A stretch of 64,000 nt of DNA from Mumia flava (GTDB lineage: Bacteria > Actinomycetota > Actinomycetes > Propionibacteriales > Nocardioidaceae): assembly GCF_002797495.1 (NCBI RefSeq), contig NZ_PGEZ01000001.1, positions 1,922,001 through 1,986,000 on the forward strand. Reading direction: 5' to 3'. Positions 6,305-15,667 of the stretch are shown in pieces (the first letter of the stretch is position 1; every line of letters starts with the position of its first letter). The position numbers and the translations under genes are program-made. The notes beneath the pieces were generated by a model. The model was not told where the DNA came from. It worked only from the letters and a program-made list of their open reading frames with translations, and ran no database searches.

Positions 6305-7939
6305 ATGGACACCGCCACCCTCACCGCCGCCGGACGCCGGCCGTACCGCAGCGCGCTGGCCAGCCGCGACTTCCGCCGACTCTTCACCGCGATCGCGGTG
6401 TGGGAGACCGGCGCCTGGTCCTACACGATCGTCCTGACCGCCTACGTCTTCACGCAGAACGGCTCCGCGACGGCCGTCGCCTGGCTCGCCACGAGCCGAT
6501 GGATCACGGGCTTCCTGATCGCCCCGTACGCCGGGGTGCTCGCGGACCGGTTCGACCGCCGGCGGCTGATGGTCACCTGCGCGTCGCTGTCGTCCGTCGC
6601 GATGCTCGCGATGGCCGGGGTGGTCGCGCTCGGGCTCCCGCTGTGGATGCTCGTCGCGCTCTCGATCACGAACGCCGTGCTCGAGTCGCCGAACCGCCCG
6701 GCGTCGGGGGCGATGGTTCCCGAGATCGTCGGGGACCGCGACCTGCCGGCAGCGAACGCGATGATGAACGTGCTGGAGAACGCCGTCGTGGCGGTCGGTC
6801 CCGCGCTGGGCGGTCTCCTGCTCCTGGTCGCCGACCCGGTGGCGGGCGTCCTGCTGAACGCGTGCACGTACGCCGTGGCGGCGCTGCTGATCGGGAGCCT
6901 GTCGCTGAGGTCGCGCGGCGCGGCCGGGGCCGGCGAGGGCGCGTTGCGCCAGGTCGCCGAGGGCGTCGGAGCGCTCCTCGGCAGCCGCGTCGCCGCCGGG
7001 GCGGCGATCGCGACGGCCCTGTGCTCGGGGATCTACGGTGCGACGGTGGTGGTGCTGGTGCCGCTCGCGCACGACATCGGGATCGGCGAGGGCGGGTACG
7101 GCTGGCTGCTCACCGCGGCCGCGCTGGGGAGCATCGCGGGGGCGCCGCTCGCGAGCCGGCTCTCGGGCCTTCCCCGCCTCGAGATCGTCGTCGCCACGGC
7201 GATCGTCGCGGAGGCGATCCCGTTCGCGTTCGCCGCGATGACCGACGACCTGCTCGTGCTCGCGCTGCTGATGGCGTTCTCGGGGGCGGCGATGACGGTC
7301 GTCGACGTCATCGCCCTGACCCTGGTGCAGCGCTCCGTCCCCGACGGGGTGCTGGGACGGGCGCTCGCGACCTTCGACGCGTTCACCCTCGCCGGCATCG
7401 CCGCCTCGGGGGTCGCCGCCGGGCTCGTGCTGGACGCCGCCGGGATCGAGACGACGCTCGTCGCGATCGCGGTCGCGTTCAGTCTCCTCGCGGTGGTGTG
7501 CCTGCCGCTTCTCCGCGGCGCGCGGGTCCGTGACGGGCAGACCGAGCAGCGCGTCGAGCTGCTGGAGCGTCTCGACCTGTTCCGCGGTGTCGCGACGCCG
7601 GCCCTGGAGACGCTCGCGGGGCGCGCCGAGCGCGTGGAGGCCTCCTCCGGCACGGTCCTGGTCCGTGAGGGGGAGCCGGCGGGCGATCTGTGGCTGCTGG
7701 AGTCCGGGACCCTGGCCGCGCACTCGCGCGACCAGCGCTTCCCGAAGGTCGTCGCCCCCGGGTACGTCGGCGAGATCGGCCTCCTGCACACGCGGCCACG
7801 CACCGCGACGGTGGTCGTCGACGAACCCGCGGTCCTGCTCCGCGTCCCCGGCGTCGACTTCCTGCGCGCCCTGGGCACCGGGGAGCCGTCCGACTCACTG
7901 GTCCGGCTCGCCGACGAGCGGGTGCGGCGGACACGCTGA
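6305..7939 (+). CDS. MFS transporter with C-terminal cyclic-nucleotide-binding domain
   Basis: The 544-residue protein begins with a 12-helix major facilitator core (about 15-405). This core is of the MFS_3/EntS-like exporter type and has a loop motif GVLADRFDRRRLM after helix 2. A cNMP-binding domain occupies about 415-535: LFRGVATPALETLAGRAERV, then GEIGLLHTRPRTATV, which keeps the Gly-Glu and Arg-Thr of the phosphate-binding cassette. An exporter gated or tuned by a cyclic nucleotide is the natural reading, but the substrate is unknown. It is divergent from the Crp-like gene across the palindrome and is followed 63 bases later by the first cyclase gene. No ribosome site is visible. Confidence 0.87.
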   Translation: MDTATLTAAGRRPYRSALASRDFRRLFTAIAVWETGAWSYTIVLTAYVFTQNGSATAVAWLATSRWITGFLIAPYAGVLADRFDRRRLMVTCASLSSVAMLAMAGVVALGLPLWMLVALSITNAVLESPNRPASGAMVPEIVGDRDLPAANAMMNVLENAVVAVGPALGGLLLLVADPVAGVLLNACTYAVAALLIGSLSLRSRGAAGAGEGALRQVAEGVGALLGSRVAAGAAIATALCSGIYGATVVVLVPLAHDIGIGEGGYGWLLTAAALGSIAGAPLASRLSGLPRLEIVVATAIVAEAIPFAFAAMTDDLLVLALLMAFSGAAMTVVDVIALTLVQRSVPDGVLGRALATFDAFTLAGIAASGVAAGLVLDAAGIETTLVAIAVAFSLLAVVCLPLLRGARVRDGQTEQRVELLERLDLFRGVATPALETLAGRAERVEASSGTVLVREGEPAGDLWLLESGTLAAHSRDQRFPKVVAPGYVGEIGLLHTRPRTATVVVDEPAVLLRVPGVDFLRALGTGEPSDSLVRLADERVRRTR

Positions 7940-7990
7940 CGGAGCCGAAGAGATCTCCACGTTTGTGCGGCTGAACCCGCCGCGCGGGGA

Positions 7991-7996
7991 TAGTCT
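7991..7996 (+). promoter_or_regulatory. -10 box of first cyclase gene (leaderless start)
   Basis: TAGTCT matches TANNNT and ends 6 bases before the ATG at 8003. There is no Shine-Dalgarno sequence, so leaderless translation is likely. Confidence 0.45.
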
Positions 7997-8002
7997 CCGG
8001 GC

Positions 8003-11000
8003 ATGGACCGTGTCGCCGGCCCCGGTCTCGACTGCGCCGCCTGCGGTCGGGTCCTCCAGGCCGGTTCCCGCTTCTGCACCGAGTGCGGCGCGCCCGTGAC
8101 GGTGCGGTGCGCAGCCTGCGGTGCCGACCTGGTGGGCGGCGCGAAGTTCTGCTCCCAGTGCGGCACCGCCGTCTCGGCCGACAGCGACCCGCCCCCGACC
8201 CGGGGGAACCAGGGGCGCGTCGCAGAGCGCCGCGTCACCAGCGTGCTGTTCGGCGACCTCGTCGGGTTCACCGCGCTGTCGGAAGGCCGCGACCCGGAGC
8301 AGGTCCGCGACCTGTTGTCGACGTACTTCGACCAGTGCCGCGAGGTGGTCGCGCGCTACGGCGGCACGATCGAGAAGTTCATCGGTGACGCTGTGATGGC
8401 CGTGTGGGGAGTGCCGACGACCACCGACTCCGACGCCGAGCGTGCGGTCAGGGCCGGGCTCGACCTGATCGCTGCCGTCCGCTCCTTCGGCAGCGAGCAC
8501 GGGGCGCCCGACCTGGCGATGCGGGTCGGCGTCGTCACCGGGGAGGTCGCAGTCACCCTCGGGGCGCAGGGACAGGGCATGGTCGCCGGGGACGCCGTCA
8601 ACACCGCCTCGCGGGTCCAGGCGATCGCACCGCCGAACGCGGTCTGGGTCGACGAGCAGACGCACGCCCTGACGTCGGAGGCGATCACCTACCGCGACGT
8701 CGGTCAGCACGCCGTGAAGGGGAAGGCGCAGCCTCTGTCGCTCGCGCAGGCCCGTGCGCTCAGCTCGGAGAGCACCGCCGGGGTCGCTGTGGACCTGGTC
8801 GGGTACCACCGCGAGCTCGCACTGCTCAAGAACGAGTTCGCGGCGGCCCAGTCGAGCTCGGCGGGCCGCATGCTGCTGCTCGTCGGTGAGCCCGGAGTCG
8901 GCAAGACCCGCCTCGGCCACGAGTTCGAGGCGTTCATCGACGGGCTGCCCGAGTCGATCCGCTGGCACCGCGGCCGCTGTCTCGCCTACGGCGACGGCGT
9001 CGCGTACTCGGCCCTCGTCGGCGCGGTCCGTGGCCGGATCGGCGCCGAGGACGGAGACGACCCCGAGCTGCTGCGCGAGAAGCTGAGGACCTCGCTGCGC
9101 CGGTGGGTGCCTGATCCGGACGAGGCCGCGTGGCTCACACCGCGCCTGGAGGTGCTGCTCGGGACATCGGGCGCGTCCTTCGAGCGCGACGAGCTGTTCG
9201 CCGCCTGGCTGATGTGGTTCGAGCGGATCGGCGCCGACGGAGCCCCGGTGGTGTGGGTGGTCGACGACCTCCACGCCGCCGACGACTCGTTCCTCGACCT
9301 GCTCGACCACCTCGTACGGTCCTCGTCGGTCGCACTGTTCGTCGTCGGGCTCGCCCGACCCGAGCTCGTGGAGAACCGACCTGCGTCGGCCACCGGGCGC
9401 CGGACCACGACCGTGCACCTCGACGGGCTCAGCGACGCCGAGATGTCCCAGCTGTTCGACGCCCTGGTCGGTGGGCTCGACGACGAGACCCGTCATCGGC
9501 TCGTCGCGCGGGCGGCCGGGATCCCGCTGTACGCGATCGAGACCGTACGGTCGCTGCTCGACCGCGGACTGACCGAGGAGCGTGACGGCCGACTCGTGCT
9601 GCTCGGCGACGCCGCCCCGGACGACATCCTCGACCCCGCGACCACGGCCGGGCTCCAGGTCCTGATCTCCAGCCGCCTCGACATGCTCGGCGACGAGCGC
9701 CGCGCGCTGCTGCAGGACGCGGCGGTGCTGGGCCAGACGTTCTCCGCGCGGGTCCTCGGTGCGGTCTCCGGGCGCGACGTCGGCGAGGTCACCGCGATGC
9801 TCGACACCCTGGTGGCACGCGACCTGCTGACGGTGATCCGCGACCGGCTCTCGTCGGAGGACGGGCAGTACGCCTTCGTCCAGTCGCCGGTCCGCCAGGT
9901 CGCCTACCAGATGCTGTCGCGCCGCGACCGGCGCCGACGCCACCTCGCGGCCGCCGACGCGCTGGAGCCGCAGGCCGACTCCGCGGGCGAGCTCGCCACC
10001 GTCGTCGCGCAGCACCTCACCGAGGCGCTGCAGCTCACCGAGGCGCTGCAGCTCACCGACCCCGACGACCCGTCGTACGACGAGCTGCGAGCGCGCTCGG
10101 ACGCATGGCAGATCACGTCGGCCGAGCGTGTCCGTGCGCTCGGCGCGCTCGACGAGGCGCTGGCCGCCTACGAGCGGATCATCGCGTCGGTGTCCGCACC
10201 GGACCGCCTCGTGCAGCTCCGCCTGGAGGCCGCCGAGATCGCCTACGACCTCGGACGCCACGACCGGGTGATCAGCCACGGGCGGGCGGTGATCGAGGCC
10301 GACGGCGCCACGCCCGACGCCGTCGGCCGGGCACGCATGTGGTCCTCCCACTCTGCTCGGAGCCTCGGCCGGACCCAGGACTCGGAGGCGTTCCTCGCCC
10401 CGTACCCCGACGAGGCTGCCCTGGCCGGGCTCGACACCGTCGTCGCATCCCGCATCGCCGGGTCGCGCAGCATCACCCTGAGCGACCTGGGCAGGCACAC
10501 CGAGGCCGCCCTGTGGGCCGACGTCGCACTCCAGCGGGCAGAGGCGGCCCAGGACGCGCAGGCCACCTACCTGGCGCTCAACACGATGGCGATGCGCGCC
10601 TTCCAGATCGAGACGCCGACGCTGGAGGACGCACTGATGGAGGCGTGCCTGCGGTTCGCGCGCGAGCACAGTCTGCGTCGCGAGCTGGTCCAGGCGCTGG
10701 TGAACCGCTCCGACTCGCTGCTCTCGGCCGATCCCAAGCGAGCACGTGACTGCGCGACGGAGGCGCTCGAGCTCGGCCTCGCCTCCGGCATGCCCAGCGT
10801 GACCTCGTACGCGCAGGCGAACCTGATGCTGGTCCAGCTCGCGGCGGGCGAGTGGGACCAGCTGATCGAGACCGGGCGGGGGCGGCCGGCAGCCGACGGG
10901 TTCGAATCGGTCGACAAGATCTTCGACTTCGCCAGCATCGTCGCCCTCCACAACCTGGTCGCGCTCGCCCGCGGGGACGACCCGGTGGCGCCCGAGGCCT

Positions 11001-11551
11001 GGGAGCGCCCGGACGTCGAGACCGGCGGCCAGCACGAGCAGTACCTGCTCATGCACCTGGGGGTGCTCGCGTGCCATCGCGGCGACGACGACGCGGCGAT
11101 CGCGCTGCTCAGCCGCTCGACGGAGGTGGCCGACGAGCTGTTCGGGCTGGGGGAGGAGGCCTACCTGACGTGGGCGCTGGCGATCGAGCGAGCGGTCGCG
11201 CTCGGCCGGCCGAGTGTCGCACGCGAGGTGCTCGCGAGGATCGACGACGAGCGTGCACGGACCGCCCGGCCGCGCCTGCGCTACGAACGGCTCCGGCTGC
11301 GTGGGACGGTGAACGCGGCGACCGGGGAGGTCCCGCCCGATCAGGTCGAGCACGACCTGCGCGAGGCGATCGCCGGTCTCGCGTCGTTCGGCTCGGTCCC
11401 GACCCGGGCCCGGGCGGAGGCGGTGCTGGGGCGCTGGCTGGCGGAGCAGGGCCGTGCCGACGAGGCCGGTCCGCTGCTCGACTCGGCCACGCAGGCGTTC
11501 GCCTCGCTGCGGGCGACCCGGTGGTCGGCCGAGTACGGTCTGACCCCATGA
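8003..11551 (+). CDS. Zinc-ribbon / class III nucleotide cyclase / AAA ATPase / TPR-like protein (copy 1)
   Basis: The 1182-residue cytoplasmic protein opens with two zinc ribbons (Cys11, 14, 25, 28 and Cys36, 39, 50, 53). A class III cyclase domain (about 75-255) follows, with metal ligands Asp85 (FGDLVGFT) and Asp129 (KFIGD), adenine-position Lys125, and transition-state Asn200 and Arg204. The residue expected to be Asp or Thr for purine selection is Met193, seven before Asn200. An AAA/STAND-type ATPase comes next, with Walker A GEPGVGKT near 293-301 and Walker B VVWVVDD near 415. The rest is a long helical repeat region. It probably makes cAMP under control of ATP binding and an unknown input; low or altered activity is possible given Met193. 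The 3' end overlaps the VOC gene by 4 bases. Confidence 0.87.
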   Translation: MDRVAGPGLDCAACGRVLQAGSRFCTECGAPVTVRCAACGADLVGGAKFCSQCGTAVSADSDPPPTRGNQGRVAERRVTSVLFGDLVGFTALSEGRDPEQVRDLLSTYFDQCREVVARYGGTIEKFIGDAVMAVWGVPTTTDSDAERAVRAGLDLIAAVRSFGSEHGAPDLAMRVGVVTGEVAVTLGAQGQGMVAGDAVNTASRVQAIAPPNAVWVDEQTHALTSEAITYRDVGQHAVKGKAQPLSLAQARALSSESTAGVAVDLVGYHRELALLKNEFAAAQSSSAGRMLLLVGEPGVGKTRLGHEFEAFIDGLPESIRWHRGRCLAYGDGVAYSALVGAVRGRIGAEDGDDPELLREKLRTSLRRWVPDPDEAAWLTPRLEVLLGTSGASFERDELFAAWLMWFERIGADGAPVVWVVDDLHAADDSFLDLLDHLVRSSSVALFVVGLARPELVENRPASATGRRTTTVHLDGLSDAEMSQLFDALVGGLDDETRHRLVARAAGIPLYAIETVRSLLDRGLTEERDGRLVLLGDAAPDDILDPATTAGLQVLISSRLDMLGDERRALLQDAAVLGQTFSARVLGAVSGRDVGEVTAMLDTLVARDLLTVIRDRLSSEDGQYAFVQSPVRQVAYQMLSRRDRRRRHLAAADALEPQADSAGELATVVAQHLTEALQLTEALQLTDPDDPSYDELRARSDAWQITSAERVRALGALDEALAAYERIIASVSAPDRLVQLRLEAAEIAYDLGRHDRVISHGRAVIEADGATPDAVGRARMWSSHSARSLGRTQDSEAFLAPYPDEAALAGLDTVVASRIAGSRSITLSDLGRHTEAALWADVALQRAEAAQDAQATYLALNTMAMRAFQIETPTLEDALMEACLRFAREHSLRRELVQALVNRSDSLLSADPKRARDCATEALELGLASGMPSVTSYAQANLMLVQLAAGEWDQLIETGRGRPAADGFESVDKIFDFASIVALHNLVALARGDDPVAPEAWERPDVETGGQHEQYLLMHLGVLACHRGDDDAAIALLSRSTEVADELFGLGEEAYLTWALAIERAVALGRPSVAREVLARIDDERARTARPRLRYERLRLRGTVNAATGEVPPDQVEHDLREAIAGLASFGSVPTRARAEAVLGRWLAEQGRADEAGPLLDSATQAFASLRATRWSAEYGLTP

Positions 11552-11949
11552 CGTCCCGGATCTCGCACACGACCTTCGACGCGCACGACACCCGGGCCCA
11601 GGCGGCGTGGTGGGCCGAGGTGCTCGGCTACACCGTCGAGCCGGACCTCGACCCGGACGAGCCGGACGTGGAGATCCTGCCCCGCGACGACACGCCCCCA
11701 GGCGCGGGGGTGCTGCTGTTCCAGGTCGTGCCCGAGGGAAAGACGGTGAAGAACCGCCTGCACCTCGACCTGCGCCCGACCGACCGCTCGCGCGACGAGG
11801 AGGTCGAGCGGGTGCTCGGCCTCGGTGCGACCCAGCTGGCCGACCTGCGCAACCCCGACGGCACGGGCTGGGTCGTGCTGGCCGACCCGGAGGGCAACGA
11901 GTTCTGCATCCTGCGCAGCGACGCGGAGGTCGCGGCGACGACGGGGTGA
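11548..11949 (+). CDS. VOC (glyoxalase/bleomycin-resistance fold) protein
   Basis: This 133-residue single-domain protein starts in an ATGA overlap with the first cyclase gene and is therefore translationally coupled to it. The beta-alpha-beta-beta-beta fold markers are SHTTFDAHD at the start, a central LHLDLRP strand, and GWVVLADPEGNEFCIL near the end. VOC members bind a metal and act on or sequester small molecules; His and Glu candidates are present (His7, the His of LHLDL, Glu of GNEFC), but no specific reaction can be assigned. It separates two paralogous cyclase genes. Confidence 0.82.
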   Translation: MTSRISHTTFDAHDTRAQAAWWAEVLGYTVEPDLDPDEPDVEILPRDDTPPGAGVLLFQVVPEGKTVKNRLHLDLRPTDRSRDEEVERVLGLGATQLADLRNPDGTGWVVLADPEGNEFCILRSDAEVAATTG

Positions 11950-12006
11950 GGTCCTCCGCAGGCCCCGCCCCGTGAACATCGCGGGCGTTCCGGGTCCGAT
12001 CGGCGT

Positions 12007-12012
12007 TAACCT
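12007..12012 (+). promoter_or_regulatory. -10 box of second cyclase gene (leaderless start)
   Basis: TAACCT matches TANNNT and ends 7 bases before the ATG at 12020, with no ribosome site. The layout repeats that of the first cyclase gene. Confidence 0.45.
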
Positions 12013-12019
12013 CCCGAGC

Positions 12020-15000
12020 ATGGAGCGTCTCCGCGGTGGGACCCTCGACTGCACGACCTGCGGTCAGACCCTGCCCGCGGGCACCCGCTTCTGCACGCGA
12101 TGCGGGGCGCCCGTGGAACGGCCCTGCCGCGCCTGCGCCTCACCCGTCCCCGCGGGCGCGCGCTTCTGTCCCCAGTGCGGCACCAGCACGGCGGCGGCGA
12201 CGGAGGGGTCGATGGTGCCGGCGACGATCGGGACCGGCCCGGTCCGCGTCGCCGAGCGGCGCGTGACGAGCGTGCTGTTCGGCGACCTCGTGGGCTTCAC
12301 GACGCTGTCCGAGCAGCGCGACCCCGACGCCGTACGGGAGCTGCTGTCGACCTACTTCGACCGCTGCCGCACCGTGATCGCGCGTTACGGCGGCACGATC
12401 GAGAAGTTCATCGGCGATGCGGTGATGGCGGTCTGGGGCGTGCCGACCGCCACCGACGACGACGCCGAGCGCGCGGTCCGGGCGGGCCGGGAGCTGATCG
12501 CGGCGGTGCGGGAGTTCGGCAGCGAGCACGGCGCCCCCGACCTGGCCATGCGGGTCGGGGTGGTCACCGGCGAGGTCGCCGTGACGCTGGGATCGACCGA
12601 GGAGGGCATGGTCGCCGGCGACACCGTCAACACTGCCGCGCGGGTCCAGTCGCTCGCGACCCCCAACCAGGTCTGGGTCGACGAGCAGACGCGCGAGATG
12701 ACCACGCACGCGATCGCGTACCGCGCGGCCGGGAGCCACACACTCAAGGGGAAGGCGCTCCCGCTGGAGCTGTGGGAGGTCAACGGGATCGCCCCCGACA
12801 GCGCGGCGGGCGTCGCGGTCCCGCTGGTCGGGTACGCCCGCGAGCTGGGGCTGCTGAAGAGCGAGTTCCAGGCCGCGCGGGCGTCGTCGTCGGGTCGGAT
12901 GCTCCTGCTGGTCGGCGACCCGGGCACGGGCAAGACCCGACTGGGCAGCGAGTTCGAGGAGTACGCCGACGAGCTCGCGTACCGGGTGCGGTGGCACCGC
13001 GGCCGCTGCCTCGCGTTCGGCGACGGGGTCGCGTACTCCGCCCTGGTCGGTGCGGTACGGGGTCGGATCGGCGCCGAGGACACCGACGACGTCCCGACCC
13101 TCGTGACCAAGCTGCACAGCGCGGTCGCCCAGTGGGTGCCCGACCCGGAGGAGGCCGCGTGGATCACGCCGCGGCTCGAGACGCTGCTGGGGCTGAGCAG
13201 CGGGTCGTACGAGCGTGACGACCTCTTTGCCGCGTGGCAGACGTGGTTCGAGCGCCTCGGCGCCGACGGTGCGCCGGTCGTCTGGCTGGTCGACGACCTG
13301 CACGCCGCCGACGGGGCGTTCCTCGAGCTCGTCGACCACCTCGTCCGCGCGTCCGCCGTGGCGCTGTTCGTGATCGGGCTCGCGCGTCCGGAGATCCTCG
13401 AGGAGCACCCGGAGGTGGCGACCGGTCGACGGACCACGACGGTGCACCTGGAAGGGCTGTCCGAGCCCGAGATGGCCGAGCTGTTCGCCGGGCTCGTGGA
13501 CGGGCTCGCCCCCGCCGCGCGCGACGTCCTCGTCGAACGGTCGGCGGGCGTCCCGCTGTACGCGATCGAGATCGTCCGCTCGTTGATCGACCGCGGCCTG
13601 ACGCTCGGTGAGGTCGGTCGGCTCCGCCTGCGCGAGGACGCCGACCCCGAGCAGATCCTCGATCCGGCGACGACGGCCGGCCTCCAGGTCCTGATCACCA
13701 GCCGGCTCGACCTGCTCGGCGAGGAGCGCCGGACCCTGCTCCAGGACGCCGCCGTGATCGGTCAGACCTTCTCCGCCCAGGTGCTCGCCGCAGCGTCCGG
13801 CCGCGACGAGCAGGAGGTCGCCTCGATCCTCGACGAGCTGGTGGCGCGCGACCTGCTCACCGTCGTGCGCGAGCGGCTGTCGGCGGACGACGGTCAGTAC
13901 GCCTTCGTCCAGACCCCGGTCCGCCAGGTCGCGTACCAGATGCTGGCGCGTCGCGACCGTCGCATCCGCCACCTCGCTGCCGCGGACGCGCTCGAGCCCT
14001 TGGCCGAGACCTCGGGCGACCTGACCACGATCGTCGCCGAGCACCTGGTCGAGGCGCTGCGGCTCACCGGTCCGCACGACCCGGGACGGGACGGCCTCGT
14101 ACGCCGGGTCCGCCGGTGGCAGATCGCGTCCGCGGAACGTGTCCGGGCGCTCGGCGCGCTCGGTGAGGCGCTCGTGCTGTACGGGCGGGTGATCGACGAG
14201 CTCGACGACCCCGAGGAGGCGGTGCGCCTGCACCTGGTCGCCGCCGAGATCGCGTTCGAGCTGGGCAACCCCGAGATCGTCGTCCAGCACGCCACGGCGG
14301 TCTTCGAGAGCGGGCACGCAGGCGCCGACGACGAGGCGCAGGCCCGGATGTGGGCCGCGAACGCCACCCGCATCCTCGGCCGGCTCGAGGACGCCGAACG
14401 GATCCTCACCCCGTACGCCACCGCTGACGCCCTCGACGGCGTGAACGACGTGATCGCGTCGTTCGTCGCCGGTGCGTGGGCCGCGGTCACGCTCGAACAG
14501 GGCCGCGCCGAGGAGTCCGCCCGCTGGGACCAGGTCGCGTTGTTGCGCGCGGAGGCGGCCGACGACGCCCGTGCGACGTACCTCGCCCTGAACTCCATGG
14601 CGCTGAACGCCCAGCAGGCCGGTACGCGTGCGCTCCAGGACGCACTCCTGGAGGCGGGTCTGCGGTTCGCGCGCGAGCACGGACTGCGTCGCGAGCTCGT
14701 GCAGGCCCTCGTGAACCGGTCGGACGCGCTGATCTCCGTCGACCCGAAGCGGGCGTTCGGCTATGCCACCGAGGCACTCGACCTGGCGCTCGCCTCGGGG
14801 ATGGCCGGGATCGCGGCGTACGGGCAGACCAACCTCATGCTCGTCCAGTACGTGACCGGCGCGTGGGACGAGCTGACCGAGACCGCGAGCCGCAGGCCGG
14901 CTGCCGACGGCCTGGACAGCGAGGAGCGGCTGTACGACTACGGGGCGGTCGTCGCGCTCCAGAACCTGGTAGCGACCGCGCGCGGGTCCGAGGCGGTGGC

Positions 15001-15565
15001 CCCGCCGACCTGGGAGGAGCTGGACCCCACGAGCGGGGGCCAGCACGGCCAGATCCTGCTCATGCATCTCGGGACGCTCGCGGCCGCCCGCGGCGACGAC
15101 CGGCAGGCCATCGGGCTGCTGCGTCGCTCGTTCGAGCTCGCCGGCACCGTCACCGGGATCAGCGAGGAGGCGGTCCTGGTGTGGACGCTGGCGATCGAGC
15201 GCGCGGTGGCGACCGGCGACCTGGACGTCGCGCGCTCGCTGCTGGCCGAGCTCGACGACGTCCAGGTGCTGCGTGAGCGGCACCACGCCGAACGACTCCG
15301 GCTCAGCGGCACCGTCGCCGCAGCCGACCCGTCGAGCGACCCGGCGCTCGTCGAGGCCGACCTCCGTGCCGCCGTCTCCGAGCTGAGCGACTTCGGCGCT
15401 CCGCCGAGCCGTGCGCGGGCCGAGGCGACGCTGGGACGGTGGCTCGGGTCGCGGGGGCGGGCCGACGAGGCCGACGCCCTGCTGCTGTCGGCGGCGGGGA
15501 CCTTCCGCGAGCTCGGCGCGACCCGCTGGCTCGACGAGTTCGGGCTGGCCGACCGCACTCCGTGA
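12020..15565 (+). CDS. Zinc-ribbon / class III nucleotide cyclase / AAA ATPase / TPR-like protein (copy 2)
   Basis: This 1181-residue paralogue is almost the same length as copy 1. The eight zinc-ribbon cysteines fall at identical positions (11, 14, 25, 28, 36, 39, 50, 53). The cyclase motifs FGDLVGFT, KFIGD and GDTVNTAARVQ are present, again with Met where the second purine-selecting residue is expected. The ATPase has Walker A GDPGTGKT and Walker B VVWLVDD. Identity with copy 1 is high through the cyclase and ATPase domains and drifts in the helical C-terminus. The ATG at 12020 is chosen by alignment with copy 1 and by the -10 box just upstream. Tandem duplication followed by divergence of the sensor part is the simplest explanation. 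Confidence 0.87.
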   Translation: MERLRGGTLDCTTCGQTLPAGTRFCTRCGAPVERPCRACASPVPAGARFCPQCGTSTAAATEGSMVPATIGTGPVRVAERRVTSVLFGDLVGFTTLSEQRDPDAVRELLSTYFDRCRTVIARYGGTIEKFIGDAVMAVWGVPTATDDDAERAVRAGRELIAAVREFGSEHGAPDLAMRVGVVTGEVAVTLGSTEEGMVAGDTVNTAARVQSLATPNQVWVDEQTREMTTHAIAYRAAGSHTLKGKALPLELWEVNGIAPDSAAGVAVPLVGYARELGLLKSEFQAARASSSGRMLLLVGDPGTGKTRLGSEFEEYADELAYRVRWHRGRCLAFGDGVAYSALVGAVRGRIGAEDTDDVPTLVTKLHSAVAQWVPDPEEAAWITPRLETLLGLSSGSYERDDLFAAWQTWFERLGADGAPVVWLVDDLHAADGAFLELVDHLVRASAVALFVIGLARPEILEEHPEVATGRRTTTVHLEGLSEPEMAELFAGLVDGLAPAARDVLVERSAGVPLYAIEIVRSLIDRGLTLGEVGRLRLREDADPEQILDPATTAGLQVLITSRLDLLGEERRTLLQDAAVIGQTFSAQVLAAASGRDEQEVASILDELVARDLLTVVRERLSADDGQYAFVQTPVRQVAYQMLARRDRRIRHLAAADALEPLAETSGDLTTIVAEHLVEALRLTGPHDPGRDGLVRRVRRWQIASAERVRALGALGEALVLYGRVIDELDDPEEAVRLHLVAAEIAFELGNPEIVVQHATAVFESGHAGADDEAQARMWAANATRILGRLEDAERILTPYATADALDGVNDVIASFVAGAWAAVTLEQGRAEESARWDQVALLRAEAADDARATYLALNSMALNAQQAGTRALQDALLEAGLRFAREHGLRRELVQALVNRSDALISVDPKRAFGYATEALDLALASGMAGIAAYGQTNLMLVQYVTGAWDELTETASRRPAADGLDSEERLYDYGAVVALQNLVATARGSEAVAPPTWEELDPTSGGQHGQILLMHLGTLAAARGDDRQAIGLLRRSFELAGTVTGISEEAVLVWTLAIERAVATGDLDVARSLLAELDDVQVLRERHHAERLRLSGTVAAADPSSDPALVEADLRAAVSELSDFGAPPSRARAEATLGRWLGSRGRADEADALLLSAAGTFRELGATRWLDEFGLADRTP

Positions 15566-15667
15566 CTCCGCCGTCCGTACGGGACCAAGGTCCCGGCGCT
15601 GCGGACCTCTCGGCCGTGTCACCGGCCGCGGCACGGCGCCCACCCTGGGAGGACAGTCGAAGGTGGG

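Noticed and set aside
7895-11353. 1152-codon open frame on the minus strand
   Set aside because: It is the mirror of the first cyclase gene. The plus-strand product has clear zinc, cyclase and ATPase motifs; the minus product has none.
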